The notes under the pieces were generated by a model, which ran no database searches, was not told where the DNA came from, and saw only the letters and a program-made list of their open reading frames with translations. A stretch of DNA of 64,000 bases from Lunularia cruciata. Lineage: Eukaryota > Streptophyta > Marchantiopsida > Lunulariales > Lunulariaceae. Positions 10,434 through 21,113 of the stretch are shown here, in pieces. Within the stretch, counting starts at the first letter, position 1. Each line of letters begins with the position of its first letter. The position numbers and the translations under genes were made by a program. Location: contig OX419761.1 in assembly GCA_948567375.1 (NCBI GenBank), positions 45,608,243 through 45,672,242 on the forward strand, given 5' to 3'.

Positions 10434-11333
10434 CTATTGGGATTCCTCGTTTCCCTGATCATTCCGCTCCACAATCTCCACTTGGGCAACTTGTCGAGGT
10501 CGTCCATTCTTGAGTGGACATTCAGCAATGCGATGCCCCAACTGGCGACAATAGAAACAATCTCCATTTTGTCGTAGTCTTTCTTTATCTGCTGTGCCAA
10601 GTGGTCTTCGTTGGATAGCATCAATCTCCATTGGTACCGGTTCTTCCACTTGTGGAACTGGTGGGTTTTGTGTAGGTCGGGGTCAAGACCAAGTTGTCAC
10701 AACTAAGGAATCAAAACGCTCAGCCAATTGCATGGCTTCTTCTACATTCTATGGTTCTTGCATAGTCACCTCCAATCTAGTTCGTGACTTCAATCCTCGC
10801 ACAAATCGATCCAGAACTTCACCTTCTTGGATATTTGGAATTTGCATGATGATATTCTGAAATTGTGTGATGTAGCTTCTCACTAAGCCAATCTGCCTCA
10901 ACTCCGCCAATTTATCTCGTGCAGCTCGGGTGGCATTTATAGTCTGAAATCGACCAAGTATTGCATCCTTGAATTCTGCCCATGTAACAATTGGTGTAAC
11001 AATTTGCCGTTCAGCTCTTTCTACTCGGAATCGCCACCAAAGTTTTGCCACTCCATCCAACTGGCTAGAAGCCAAGAGAATTTGTTTCCGCTCATCTTGA
11101 AGATTGGTGGCTTCAAAGTAAAGTTCATAGTCAAACACAAAATTCTCCACTGTGCTTGGAAGATTCTTGCCTTCAAACGCCTTGGGTTTCGGAAATCGAA
11201 TGCGATCTTCTCCATCTCGAACTGGCGCTCTGTCTATCTGTTCTCGTCGTTGCTGGTCTCGTTCATCCAACAATCGAGTAAGATGCTCGATTTGTTGTTG
11301 CATTGCAAGGATAACATCCGGTATTGCTGCCAT
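10434..11333 (-). pseudogene. Element B gag, with two stops
   Basis: The start MAAIPDVILAMQQQIEHL is close behind the 5' LTR and primer site. A coiled N-terminal helix is followed by the capsid-like Retrotrans_gag region with LDGVAKLWWRFRVE and WAEFKDAILGRF (about 11100-10950) and then a zinc knuckle CFYCRQLGHRIAEC (C-X2-C-X4-H-X4-C) near 10560. A stop after TMQEP at 10749 (TAG) and a TGA near 10690 interrupt it. Both are explainable by C-to-T change. The gag frame ends near 10434 and pol continues in a different frame, so either a programmed shift or an indel separates them; I cannot tell which. Confidence 0.87.
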
Positions 11334-11591
11334 CGCTACTACTCTATTCCACTACCCTCAATTTATCTAGTTGATTAACACATAGATACAACACGTCCAC
11401 CGTTCTCCATAAGTTACAACTGGAAGTATCAAGGGTTCCTCTGACACGGTGATCATATGTAGAAAATCCTGCCCAAAGCGTGAGGTGATGAATTGTGTGA
11501 AACGATGCTTTGGTAATATCTGGACATGAAAGTCCCAATGGTTTGGCGGAAGTGGATTTGGTGGTCCATAAATTCCATCCATCCCATTCCT

Positions 11592-11603
11592 GCTCTGATA
11601 CCA
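11592..11603 (-). other. Primer binding site of element B, tRNA-iMet type
   Basis: The minus strand reads TGGTATCAGAGC one base after the 5' LTR end. It is a perfect match to the common plant initiator-Met primer site. Confidence 0.95.
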
Positions 11604-11708
11604 ATGTAAAAGATCAAAACCGAGGAGAGAAATAGGAGAAGGGAAGCTCACATTGGGACACTTGAATGAGGGAAAACTCCGAATGCCTAGCATGAGCTTC
11701 GGCCTTGG

Positions 11709-11716
11709 TATTTATA
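11709..11716 (-). promoter_or_regulatory. TATA box of the B 5' LTR
   Basis: The minus strand reads CTATAAATACC, a textbook plant TATA box. About 100 bases separate it from the LTR end, leaving room for a short R-U5. It is conserved in the 3' LTR and in the old B2 LTR near 29360. Confidence 0.75.
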
Positions 11717-11735
11717 GGTAGCATACAAGACCCTT

Positions 11736-12142
11736 GAAGCTTCTCAAGAAGCTTCCTTGAGCCGCTTTCTTGGAGTGCAAGCCAAGTTAACTAGGAAGCT
11801 TCTCAAGAAGCTTCCTTCTAGAAGCCGCCTACTTGGCGTGCAAGCTAAGCTAGTTAGAAGCTTCTAGAAGCTACTTGCTTAGGGCACAAGTTAACTAGTT
11901 AGGAAGCTTCCTAAGAAGCTTCTTAGATGCTTCTAGAATATTCTAGGCTATTTTGGCTTATTCTCTACTTCGTAAGCCCGACTAACTTCGTCACTAAACT
12001 CCATATTGTTACATATTCCCCCGCCGCCTACTTGGCATGCAAGCTAAGCTAGTTAGAAGCTTCTAGAAGCTACTTGCTTAGGGCACAAGTTAACTAGTTG
12101 GGAAGCTTCCTAAGAAGCTTCTTAGATGCTTCTAGAATATTC
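11736..12142 (-). promoter_or_regulatory. Heat-shock-element-like cluster upstream of the B promoter
   Basis: Perfect trimers lie at 11857-11869 and 12056-12068 (GAAgcTTCtaGAA) and at 11931-11943 and 12130-12142 (TTCtaGAAtaTTC). GAAgcTTC dimers with a 4-base gap lie closer to the TATA box, from 11736. All are within about 20-435 bases upstream of the TATA box in the direction of transcription. Heat shock factors bind such alternating GAA/TTC units. Whether this LTR responds to heat is inference. Confidence 0.6.
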
Positions 12143-12217
12143 TAGGCTATTTTGGCTTATTCTCTACTTCGTAAGCCCGACTAACTTCGTCACTAAACTC
12201 CATATTGTTACAAGAAC

Positions 12218-12790
12218 TGTGACTCTATGGTTGATGGCCCAATCCTCAAGTACCCTTTGTGCCATCGATCAGTTATGCATGCTGCTCTCAACCATGGCCT
12301 CCCAAGAAGTAAGTCATAGCTTGAATCCTTCAAGACTTGGAAAGTCATGAGATTCTGAACTCCCATAATTGAAACTACCACTTTATCCATCACCCCTACT
12401 GGTTGAAGTTGTTGCTTGTTTGCCATGCTCACCACAAATGTTGAAGGTCTTGGGGGTATCATACCCAACTTCTTCATCAACCTTTCTGACATGGCATTTA
12501 CTGTTGATCCTCCATCAACCAATGCATCCTTGATGTTATGACCATTCACTCTCACATCAATCTTGGAGGTATATTCACAAGCCTCCCATGGTGCTGGCTT
12601 GGCATCCACCACCCCCATTGATATTGGAACTTTTGCCTTCTTCTTCCTCTTGCTCCTTGTAGAACTCAAACCACCTCTAAGCTCCTTTCTCAAGGTAGGG
12701 TTCAAAGCAATCAATTTGCCCACTATGATGTGAGCCTTGTGACTACCAAGATCCTCCAACACATTGTAGTTCCATTGTTGCTTGAATTCA
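12218..12790 (-). pseudogene. Element A protease, C-terminal side cut by element B
   Basis: Aspartic protease region with ALVDGGSTVNAMSERLMKKL at the active-site position; the usual Asp-Ser/Thr-Gly appears as Asp-Gly-Gly. LLLGRPWLRA is the second hallmark. It breaks off at 12218 where element B is inserted and resumes at 6199. The uninterrupted version in copy A2 (22477-22930) shows the same join. A one-base shift near 12790 puts it out of frame with gag. Confidence 0.8.
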
Positions 12791-14003
12791 AGAAATCCTC
12801 CATCCCTAACTTCTTCCTTGGATTCTTTGTTGTTGATGGTGTTGAGGTGCGAGTGCTCCTAGTAGACATAGGAGTATCCTTGAGAAGAGTGAACATCCTC
12901 TGCAAAAAGAAAGCTCTCTTCTTCTCTTGTGCCAAAAGCTCCAAATTAAGAGTCTTGGAGTTTGAGCACTCTCCCTTCTCATACTTGCTCTCCACCACAT
13001 CTATGGATGCTATCCCCTTACCTTTGTTTGGATTAGGAGCCACTTGGGTTTCACTACCACCCTCTTTCCCTCTATTGGCTCCCTCATAACCCCTTCCTCC
13101 ATGGTAAGTGGAATTTGGGCAATTCCTTTGGATATGGCCTCTTCCTCCACAACCAAAACAATTTCTATCATTGAAATTGTTGGCTGGTTGAACTCATCTA
13201 TATGGATAGTTTCCATAACTCCTAGGCCCTCTCCCTACATTCTGATCCACCTCTCTCTTCTCCCATAGTTGCACCACATTGATCTTGAGATCCGCAAGTT
13301 GTTCTGTGATGGTTTGAAGTGGATCCTTTGGTGGAGGTGCAATAATTGGAGCAACTACTACTTGTGGTGCAACCCTTGTCACCAAAGTATCAGAAGTTTC
13401 ACCATACTTGTAGCCTTGAGGAGGATGCACAACCTCCTTCACCACCAAATCACTCTCATCCCCTTCCAAACTCTCCTCCATACGAATTGCGATCTTGATA
13501 GCTTCAACCTTGGAAGAAGGTTTCTCATATCTCACCTTGCTTCTAATTTGTGGTCTCAACCCTCCCACAAAATTCTTGGTGAGCATGGCCCCTATGCCAG
13601 TCATTGTAGTCTCCACATCATCCCCATCCTTCCTCAACACTATGCAAAATCTGGACTCTAACTTTTCCACTCTTTCTACATAGACTCTCACTTTCTCTCC
13701 ATCTCCTTGCTTGAGAAATGTAACCTCACTCATCAATCTCTCATAACTCTCATCAGGAAGAAAGTTCTCAATGAGTGCTGAAGTCAAAGTGTCCCAAGAC
13801 TCTTCTTGCACATCTCTTCTCTCTCTCTTTTGGTATTCTGACTCATACCATGTAAGTGTTGCATCCTCAAAGAAATCCGTTAATAATGAGGCCCACTCAT
13901 TCTTCCTCCTTCCATTATTTCCTATGCAAGCTCTCTTGAAGTCTCTCACAAAGGCCTCCACATCTTCTCCATCCTTGCCAAAGAAAACCAGAAGTTTCCC
14001 CAT
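12768..14003 (-). pseudogene. Element A gag, one TGA
   Basis: About 410 codons starting MGKLLVFFGKDGEDVEAF. Residues 1-170 are a capsid-like gag domain with FFEDATLTWYESEYQKR. A Pro-rich stretch follows, then a zinc knuckle CFGCGGRGHIQRNC (C-X2-C-X4-H-X4-C) near 13160. A TGA at 13194-13196 lies just before the knuckle; copy A2 has GGA there, so it is a point mutation and the frame resumes unchanged. The frame then shifts into protease near 12790. An upstream ORF with its own knuckle ends 230 bases before this start. Confidence 0.87.
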
Positions 14004-14239
14004 CTTAACCTCTCACTATCTTTCTCTTCTCTCAATTTTTCTTTTTCTCTTTTCTTTTCTCTCACCCTCTAATTAATAGAGTATATACATGACTAACACC
14101 ATTTGAGAGTAATCCTCCCTAGGGAACACAAAAGGTTCAGGTTACTCCAAGATTTCTATAGCAACATCAAATTCTAGAGTGCATATTAATTGAACTCTCA
14201 TGGATAGTTTATCCATAAGTTGAAAGATTATCTCCATCA

Positions 14240-14713
14240 CTAATCTTGAGAATTAGCTGATGAAGGTGGTAGTATTTCTCTAGCTGTACTAAGACTTTCT
14301 CCAAGATCCTTCACTAAAGTCTCCAAAAGTGATTTTACTCCACTACACTCATGTCCTTTTGGAAGTCCTTCAACTCCACAAACCTCACACAACTCCTTGG
14401 TCTTAGATCTTCTCCCTCCCAATCTTGGTGAAGAAGATCCAACATGCAAACCCAAGTCAAGTAAGCCTCTCCTTTCCCTCAATCTCTTGCTTTCAAAGGT
14501 CAATGGACATGAACTTGCCTTATGTCCCTTCTCTCTACACAAAAAGCACTTAGACTCACTCTTTCTTCCAAGTGGTGTAGGTTTTTGGATCCTCTCAACA
14601 CTCTCTTCAAATTCTATTGTAAACTCTCTTTTCCTCAAATCTACCCCCACAATCACCTCAAACCCTTGGGGAACCTTGCATAATCTCAATTTCCACTCTT
14701 GATGTCCCTCCAT
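14240..14713 (-). CDS. Extra ORF between 5' LTR and gag in element A, two zinc-binding motifs
   Basis: An uninterrupted 157-codon frame starting MEGHQEWKLRLCK. Residues 56-69 form a CCHC knuckle (CFLCREKGHKASSC), and residues 109-123 form a second Cys/His cluster (CEVCGVEGLPKGHEC). The C-terminus is Ser-rich and helical. It sits in front of gag, which has its own knuckle, so it is not a piece of that gag. A decayed collinear copy lies at 20380-20878 in A2, which shows it belongs to the family and was not captured by this one insertion. A nucleic-acid-binding role is inferred from the knuckle. No frame is fused to it upstream; a TAG lies a few codons before the Met. Confidence 0.7.
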   Translation of the reverse strand: MEGHQEWKLRLCKVPQGFEVIVGVDLRKREFTIEFEESVERIQKPTPLGRKSESKCFLCREKGHKASSCPLTFESKRLRERRGLLDLGLHVGSSSPRLGGRRSKTKELCEVCGVEGLPKGHECSGVKSLLETLVKDLGESLSTAREILPPSSANSQD

Positions 14714-15572
14714 GTTCCCAAGATGAATCTAAACACTCAAACATGCTTTTTGTTGATCTCAAACTCCTCATGCATGAGAACTCCACTCTGCAGAATTGAC
14801 CTTTCTTCACAATGTCACTCAAATCACCCAACCAGTATGTCACAGTCCTCTAAAATTTTGCACACTTGATCAAAACTTTAGGGTGTCCCTCCTAACAAAA
14901 TTTCAGATCTTTTCATTGAGCCATTTGGCCTAGACATCTTTCTATTCAGCACACATATTTCAGATTTGGTCTGAAAACCACCCCCCTCACTTCAAAAACT
15001 CATAACTCCCTGTGCAAGAACGGTGTCTCTCTAATTTTTGTGGCACAAGGTAGGATACAATGCACTAAATTTTCTTGGAAATTTTCAGGACAATTCACTA
15101 AAAATTGTAGAAATGGCAGTCTCTGTAAAATTTTCCAAAGAGCATGCTGTTCCGGGAGCACTTTACCCTATCAATTTTCAAACATTTTAGCCCAATGCAC
15201 ATAGTAGCTCTCACAATAATTTCAAGTGTGCTAACTGAAAGATAACCCAAGCTATCATGTGTAGAAATTTCAAGTCTAGATCTCAAACTTGAGATTTTGC
15301 CCAAAATCACCTTAATCCCCAAAATCTGCAATCCACCTCACACAATCTCTCCAATTCGTCTCATATGTACAAGATGTACAAAATCAACTCAAAGAAACCA
15401 TAATGAACTACAGGGTATATAAATGGATCTTGGTTCTCTAACATAAGTTTAGCCCTCTCTTCTCCTAATGTTCTCTCCAAGTGAGCTCTCATAGCCTCCT
15501 TTTGCCTAATGTAGAATTGAACGCAGAACATTATCTTACCTTCTAGAGAGGTCACGGCAATGGAACCAAAAA
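14714..15572 (-). other. Leader of element A
   Basis: This lies between the primer site and the extra ORF. A small frame starting inside the LTR (15594) runs to 15361 and is partly preserved in A2, with the shared segment EAMRAHLERT. Just after the primer site the minus strand reads GAAG|GTAAGA at 15540/15539, a good splice donor; A2 has GC in place of GT. The rest has no recognisable content. Confidence 0.5.
15550..15568 (-). other. Primer binding site of element A, tRNA-Glu type
   Basis: The minus strand reads TGGTTCCATTGCCGTGACC four bases after the LTR end. From memory the plant tRNA-Glu 3' end gives TGGTTCCGTTGCCGGGAC, which agrees at 16 of the first 18 positions. The A2 site (19551-19569) differs mainly by C-to-T and G-to-A changes. 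Confidence 0.65.
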
Positions 15573-16265
15573 TGTGAGTTGGCCTGTCTCTCACTCAAGA
15601 TGAACCTCTGATGGCTATTATGGTAGTGCACCATGGACTAAGAAGGCAAGGAACCCCAACTCCATCATACTCCTCCAAGGCTAACACTCCAAGACTCAAG
15701 ACATTGCTCACTAGAGAAATCAATGAGAGAGAGATAGTTGCAAATGAAAAGGATGATTAGTACCTCCTCACCCCTTGTTTATATACTTGTGAAATAGTTA
15801 CGTACCAAAGTTACTAATTACCATAGTAACTCAAGTTACTTGACTAAAAGTCAAGTAAAGTCAAAAAGTAGAAAGGAATATCCATTCACATGGGCATATT
15901 CCACTAAGCATGTGGTCTTATCTTGACCCAACCATTAAGTCAAGGATTCCTTCACATGGGCTATCCTTGGACTAAAGAAGAATCCAAAACAAAAAGGCTT
16001 GCGGGCCCAAGAGTTCTCTACTCTTTCCTCAAAGCCAAACACCTAGGAATAATACCAAGTCAACACACTAAAATCTAAAATAGTGGTGCTCATCTTTTCT
16101 ACTTCCTCTAAAATAAGGTCCCCTTTATCTTAGTTATGACTAACTTTAGCTAACCATGACTAATATAGAACCATCATTTATCTCTATATGAATAATATCT
16201 CTAAAATACTTGTAATACCAAGCTAAATATCACAATACCACACACATGCACAAATGGGTGTTACA
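15573..16265 (-). repeat. 5' LTR of element A
   Basis: It is 693 bp, starts TGTAACACCC at 16265 and ends CCAACTCACA at 15573. It is the most complete reference for the family A LTR. Confidence 0.93.
15777..15785 (-). promoter_or_regulatory. TATA box of the A LTR
   Basis: The minus strand reads CAAGTATATAAACAAGG. The motif is kept in the other family A LTRs, for example near 17655 and 19345 on the plus strand. Confidence 0.6.
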
Positions 16266-16378
16266 GCCCACCAAATCTATTGATGAGATAGATCTTTTTG
16301 TGTCTTGAGGTAGACCAAAAGTTTGTGGTCTTTCTCCACTACAAATGCCTTCTTGCCAAGATAGTGCTTCTAATGCTT
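16266..16378 (-). pseudogene. RNase H fragment of another Gypsy element
   Basis: The minus strand encodes HYLGKKAFVVEKDHKLLVYL preceded by LAIVLATKH, the central RNase H region. It does not match the RNase H of A or B closely. It abuts integrase sequence of B2, so it is a small rearranged or inserted piece. Confidence 0.55.
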
Positions 16379-16379
16379 G

Positions 16380-17157
16380 GTTGCAAGGACAATGGCCAAT
16401 GAAGAGGAGGGAGAGGAGATTGGATACAATAATAAAGGGAAGATGGATTATAAAAAAGGAGCTTCCACTTGGAATATGAAAGACAAGGTGGATTCACTTA
16501 TGACAAGGCAAGGCAAATCGATAAGCAACAAGAGAAATGATTTGCATGACATCAAAGGAACCTATTCAATAAGGAGCAAGTTTACAAACTTGGATATCAA
16601 GTGAAAGGGGTAGGTTACTAGAAAAGAGCATGACCTTATAACCAAGTTGAAATATGAGATCATGAAGATGTTGGTCCACATATTGTTTTTTAATGATTTT
16701 TTAGCAACAAGGAGATGAGATTTGGCTTGTTGGAGGGATTGGGATATTGTGGTCAAGAAGGTGGAAATATGAGAGACATGAGATGGAGGAGGAACAAGAA
16801 GAGAATCTTGAACAAGTGAGTCTTGGCCAAAATTAGGGTGAAAGGAGAGAATTTGGTGTTTACCTTCTTGGAGTTATCATAGGTAAACTTAGTAGTTGTA
16901 AGGCATTCATCCCAATTGGTATGGTATTTGTTGACAAAGGCACAAAGCATATCCTCTAAGATACAATTTGCATGTTTGGTTTGTCTATTGGTTTGAAGCT
17001 GATAGGCCATGGACAAAGCAAGCTTGGTGTTGAGTAGCTAAAATAATGCTTGCCAAATTTTTTTGATGTATCAAGGATTATGATTGAAGATGAGTACACG
17101 AGGTATATCATGATGCTTGAAGGCATTGTTGAAGTAGATCTGGGCCAATGTTGGAGT
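16380..17157 (-). pseudogene. B2 integrase core and C-terminus
   Basis: Matches element B 7030-7790 base by base with many changes. On the minus strand it retains HHTNWDEC-like text and the GPF/Y surroundings. It stops at the solo LTR at 17158 and resumes at 17864. Confidence 0.75.
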
Positions 17158-17863
17158 TGTAACACACATTTGTGCATGTATGTGCTATTGTGATATTTAG
17201 TTTGGTATAATAAGTACTTGAGAGATATTATTATATTATTTATATAGAGATAAAGGATGGTTCTACATTAGTCATGATTACCTAAAGTTAATCATAGCTA
17301 AGATAGAGGAGACCTTACTTTAGAGGAAGTAGAAAAGATAAGCACCATGATTTTGGATTTAGTGTGTATTTAGTGTTGAATTTGTATTATTCCTAAGTGT
17401 TTGGTTTTGATGCAAGAGTTGAGAACTCTTGAGCCCACAAGACTTTTTTTTTTGGATTCTTCTATAGTCTAAGGATAGCCCGTGTGAAGGAATCCTTGAC
17501 TTAGTGGTTGGGTCAAGATAAGATCACATGCTTAGTAGAATATTCCCATGAGCATAGATATTCCTTTAGCTTTTTGACTTTATTTGACTTTTAGCCTAGT
17601 AATTTGAGTTTCTCTAATGATTAAAAATTTTGGTGTGTAACTATTTCACAAATATATAAACTAGGGGTGAGGAGGTACTCATCATCCTTTCATCTATAAC
17701 TATCTTTATCTCATTGAGTTCTCTAGTGAGCAATGTCTTGAGTCTTGGAGCGTTAGCCTTGGAGGAGTGTGATGGAGTTAGGGTTCTTTGCCTTCTTAGT
17801 CCATGGTGCATTACCTAATAGCCATCAAAGGTTCATCTTGAGTGAGAGATAGGCCAGCTCACA
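17158..17863 (+). mobile_element. Solo LTR of family A in B2
   Basis: Starts TGTAACAC and ends CCAGCTCACA with no internal sequence. B2 reads on across it: TTGGAG on the left and GCACCCATTG on the right correspond to adjoining bases in element B. Flanks GGAGT and AAGCA are a decayed target duplication at best. Confidence 0.88.
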
Positions 17864-18868
17864 AAGCACCCATTGTATCAAAAGTTGATGCAAAATAAAT
17901 TTTTGTATTAAGCTTATCCATAAACACCATGATTGTTGTGCGACCTTGCTTTGTCTTGGGTAAGGATATGATGAGATCTAAGCTCATGTGTTCTCATTGA
18001 GCAGATGGGATGGGAAGTGGTTAAAGGAGTCCACTTAGTTTTTGATTAGTAGTCTTGTTGTATTGGCAATTCTCACGAGATCAAACAAACTCTTGAACCT
18101 TCCGTGCCATGTTAGGCCACCACCATTGGTGTTGTAGGGTACCCAAGGGTACCCATATGATTACTGATTGGTAAATCATGGGCTTCTTGAAGGCGCACAA
18201 GTTGTAGATCACTCTTAGCTGGCACATAGATCCAATTCTCACATAATAGAAGACCTTCCTTGACGGAGAAGGTGTTTTATTCCTTATCATGTACTGAAAG
18301 ACAAGCTTGTACCATCTGAAAGAAGGGGTCTTGTTATAAAGCAATTCTAAACTACATTTGGATTTTTTAGTCCATTGTCACTGTTCCCATTGTGATGAGA
18401 AGAAGAGTCTTTAGATCAGGTCATCATGATTTGATATCAAAGGTGACATGGAACCTGTTTGGTTTGTACTCAAGTTTGATGTGAAACAACTATAGTTGTT
18501 CCTCCCATTGATGATATCAACTCTTGATGTGCTCCAAATGTAATGTATGTAACAAGGGTCTGTTATCGTATGCATGATCACTTGTTTCCCCAAGAGGTAA
18601 TGTGTCTCTACCTTGGTAGCATATATCATTGCTAGTTTTTCTTGGTTATGAGTAGAGTAATTTATTTCTATGGTGTTTAGTCGGTGAGACACAAAGGCAA
18701 TGGGATCTTATCCATCTAGAAATTCCTATTGCAACACAACTCCAATGGTAAAGTTAGACGCATCACAATCAACCACACAAGGTAGTTGAGGACCATATGG
18801 TTGAAGAATATATCTTGAAGACACCATATATTTCAACTCCTAGAATGCTTCTTCATGCTTGGTGGTCC
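17864..18868 (-). pseudogene. B2 RNase H and integrase N-terminus
   Basis: Matches element B 7790-8800. Readable pieces include LQHQWWWPNMARKVQEFV from the integrase zinc region and LAMIYATKVETHYLLGKQ from RNase H. A TAG at 18840-18842 falls at the RT-RNase H junction, the same codon as the TAG in element B. The A2 insertion follows at 18869. Confidence 0.75.
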
Positions 18869-19546
18869 TATAACACCCATTTGTTCATGTGTGTGGTATT
18901 GTGATATTTAGCTTGGTATTATAAGTACTTGAGAGATATTATTTATAAATAAAGGATGGTTCTACATCAGTCATGATTACCTAAATTAAGCCATAGTTAA
19001 GATAAAGGGGACCTTATTTTAGAGGAAGTGAAAAAGATAAGCACCACTATTTTGGATTCTAGTGTGTTGACTTGGTATTATTCCTAGGTGTTTGACTATA
19101 AGGAAAGATTTGAGAACTCTTGGGCCCGCAAGCCTGTTTATTTTGGATTCTTCTATAGTCCAAGGATAACCCATGTGAAGGAATTCTTGACTTAGTGGTT
19201 GGGTCAACATAAGACTATATGCTTAGGAGAATATTCCCATGAGTATAGATATTCCTTTAGCTTTTTGACTTTATTTGACTTTTAGCCTAGTAACTTGAGT
19301 TACTCCAATAATTAGTAACTTTGGTGCATAACTATTTCATAAGTATATAAACTAGGGGTGAGGAGGTTTTCATTTGCAACTATATCTCTCTCATTGAGTT
19401 CTCTAATGAGTAATGTCTTGAGTCTTGGAGTGTTAGCCTTGGAGGAGTATGATAGAGTTAGGGTGTACCTTGCTTTCTTAGTCCATGTTGTGCTACCATA
19501 ATAGCTATCAAAGGTTCATCTTAAGTGAGCGACAAGTCGGCTCATA
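18869..19546 (+). repeat. 5' LTR of A2
   Basis: Starts TATAACACCC (TG changed to TA) and ends CGGCTCATA (CA changed to TA), so both termini show transition damage. It is collinear with the other family A LTRs. Confidence 0.88.
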
Positions 19547-19550
19547 CTTT

Positions 19551-19569
19551 TGATTCTATTGTCGGGACC
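19551..19569 (+). other. Primer binding site of A2, tRNA-Glu type, decayed
   Basis: Reads TGATTCTATTGTCGGGACC. It matches the site of element A apart from transitions and keeps the CGGGAC end that A has lost. Confidence 0.55.
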
Positions 19570-20379
19570 TCTCTAGAAGGCAAGATAATATTCCACGTAT
19601 AATTTTATATTAAACAAAAGGAGGCTATGAGAGCTCACTTAGAGAGAACATAAAGAGAGGAGATGGCTAAACTTATGTTAGAGAACCAAGATCCATTTTT
19701 GTACTCTATAGTTTATTATGATGTTTTTAAGGTGATTTTATACATCTTGTACACATGAGAGGATTTGGAGAGATTGTATGAGGTGGATTGTAGATTTTCA
19801 AGATTATGGTGATTTTGGGCAAAATCTCAAGTTTGAAATCTGGACTTGAAATTTTTGCACATGATGGCTTGGGTAATCTTTCAATTAGCACACTTAAAAT
19901 TATTGTGAGAGCTATTATGCACATTGAGATAGAAAATTTTGAAAGTTGAAAGGAAAAATTGCTCTTGCAACTACATGCTCTTTGGAAAATTCTACATAGT
20001 CTTCCATTCCTTCAATTTCAAGTGGATTGTTCTACAACTTCCGAAAAAATTTAAGTGCATTGTATTCTAACTTTTGGCATAGAAATTAGAGAGAGATCGT
20101 TCTTTCACAAAGAGTTATGAGTTTTTAAAGTGAAGGGGGTGGTTTCTAGACCAAATCTGAAATATATGTGCTAAATAGAAAGGTACCTTTGCCAAATTTC
20201 TCAATGAAAACATTGGAAACTTTTCAATGAGGCATGCCCTAGAGCTGTAATCATTTGTACAAAATTTTAGAGGATTATGACACCTTAATTGAGAGATTTG
20301 AGTCACATTGTGAGAAAGGGTCAATTCTACAGAATTGAGATCTCATGCATGAGGAGCATGAGAGCAACAAAAAGTATGT

Positions 20380-20878
20380 TTGAGTGTTTAGACTCATCTT
20401 GCAAACATAAAGAGTCACCAAGAGTGGAAATTGAGGTTATACAAGGTTCCCTAAGGGTTTGAGGTGATTGGAGGGGTGGATTTGAAGAAAAGAGAGTTTA
20501 GAATATAATTTGAAAGAGCGTTGAGAGGATCCAAAAACCTACACCATTTGGAAGAAAGAGTGAGTCTAAGTGCTTTCTATGTGGCTGGAAGGAACATAAG
20601 GCAAGTTCATGTCCATGACCTTTGAGAACAAGATATTGAGAGAAAGGAGAGGCTTACCTGACTTGCGTTTGCATGTTGGACCTTCTTCATAAAGATTGGA
20701 AGCAAGAAGATCTCAAACCAAGGAGTTGTGTGAGGTTTGTTGAGTGGGAGGACTTCCAAAGGATATGAGTGTAGTGGAGTAAAAGCACTTTTGGAAACTT
20801 TGGTAGAGGATCTTGGAAAGAGTCTTAGTATAGCTGGAGAAATACTACCACTTTCATCAACTAGTTCTCAAGATTAGT
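20380..20878 (+). pseudogene. A2 remnant of the extra zinc-knuckle ORF
   Basis: Collinear with 14240-14713 of element A on the opposite strand. It keeps the context of the CCHC motif and the Ser-rich tail but has stops and indels, and the knuckle is damaged (Cys-Gly-Trp in place of the second Cys region). Confidence 0.65.
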
Positions 20879-21113
20879 GATGGAGATAGTCTTTCAACTT
20901 ATGGATAAACTATTCACAAGAGTTCGATTGATATGCACTCTAAAATTTGATATTGCTATAGAAATCTTGGATCAACCTAAACCTTTTATGTTCTCCAAGG
21001 TGGATTACTCTCAAAAGTTGTTAGTCATGTACATACTCTATAAGTTATGGAGTGAGAAAAAAGACAAGAAAAAATAGAATTTTGAGAGAAAAGAAAGATA
21101 GTGAGAGTTTAAG

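Larger units (their letters stand above)
6200..12212 (-). mobile_element. Element B: Ty3/Gypsy chromovirus inserted in element A
   Basis: A complete element, about 6.0 kb, with 608-bp LTRs at 6200-6807 and 11605-12212. By eye they differ at about 10 of 608 positions (1.6%), so it is younger than its host, element A. Internal order on the minus strand is primer site, gag, protease, RT, RNase H, integrase, chromodomain, PPT. The chromodomain after integrase and the tRNA-iMet primer site place it among the chromoviruses. Flanking 5-mers are GTAAC (6195-6199) and AGAAC (12213-12217), an imperfect target duplication. The uninterrupted protease sequence seen in copy A2 supports this insertion point. 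The coding region has stops at several sites and gag and pol are in different frames, so it is not obviously autonomous. Confidence 0.93.
11605..12212 (-). repeat. 5' LTR of element B
   Basis: It is 608 bp, starts TGTAACAATATGG at 12212 and ends TTTTACA at 11605. It contains the U3 duplication at 11825-12212, the TATA box and the heat-shock-like motifs. It is expected to drive transcription of the element. Confidence 0.95.
2509..16265 (-). mobile_element. Element A: Ty3/Gypsy LTR retrotransposon, non-chromovirus type, interrupted by element B
   Basis: Two near-identical LTRs (2509-3127 and 15573-16265) flank leader, an extra zinc-knuckle ORF, gag, protease, RT, RNase H and integrase in Ty3/Gypsy order on the minus strand. 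The RT motif DGYSGYN and the absence of a chromodomain after integrase point to the Athila/Tat-like side of Gypsy; that placement is inferred from motifs only. Over about 615 shared bases I count roughly 18 LTR mismatches, near 3%, so this copy is moderately young. Removing element B (6200-12212) leaves about 7.7 kb. The coding frame has a TGA in gag, stops in RT, RNase H and integrase, and at least four frameshifts, so the copy cannot move by itself. The left end is damaged: the last ~75 bases of the 3' LTR (its U5 end) are missing and no target duplication could be matched. Confidence 0.9.
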
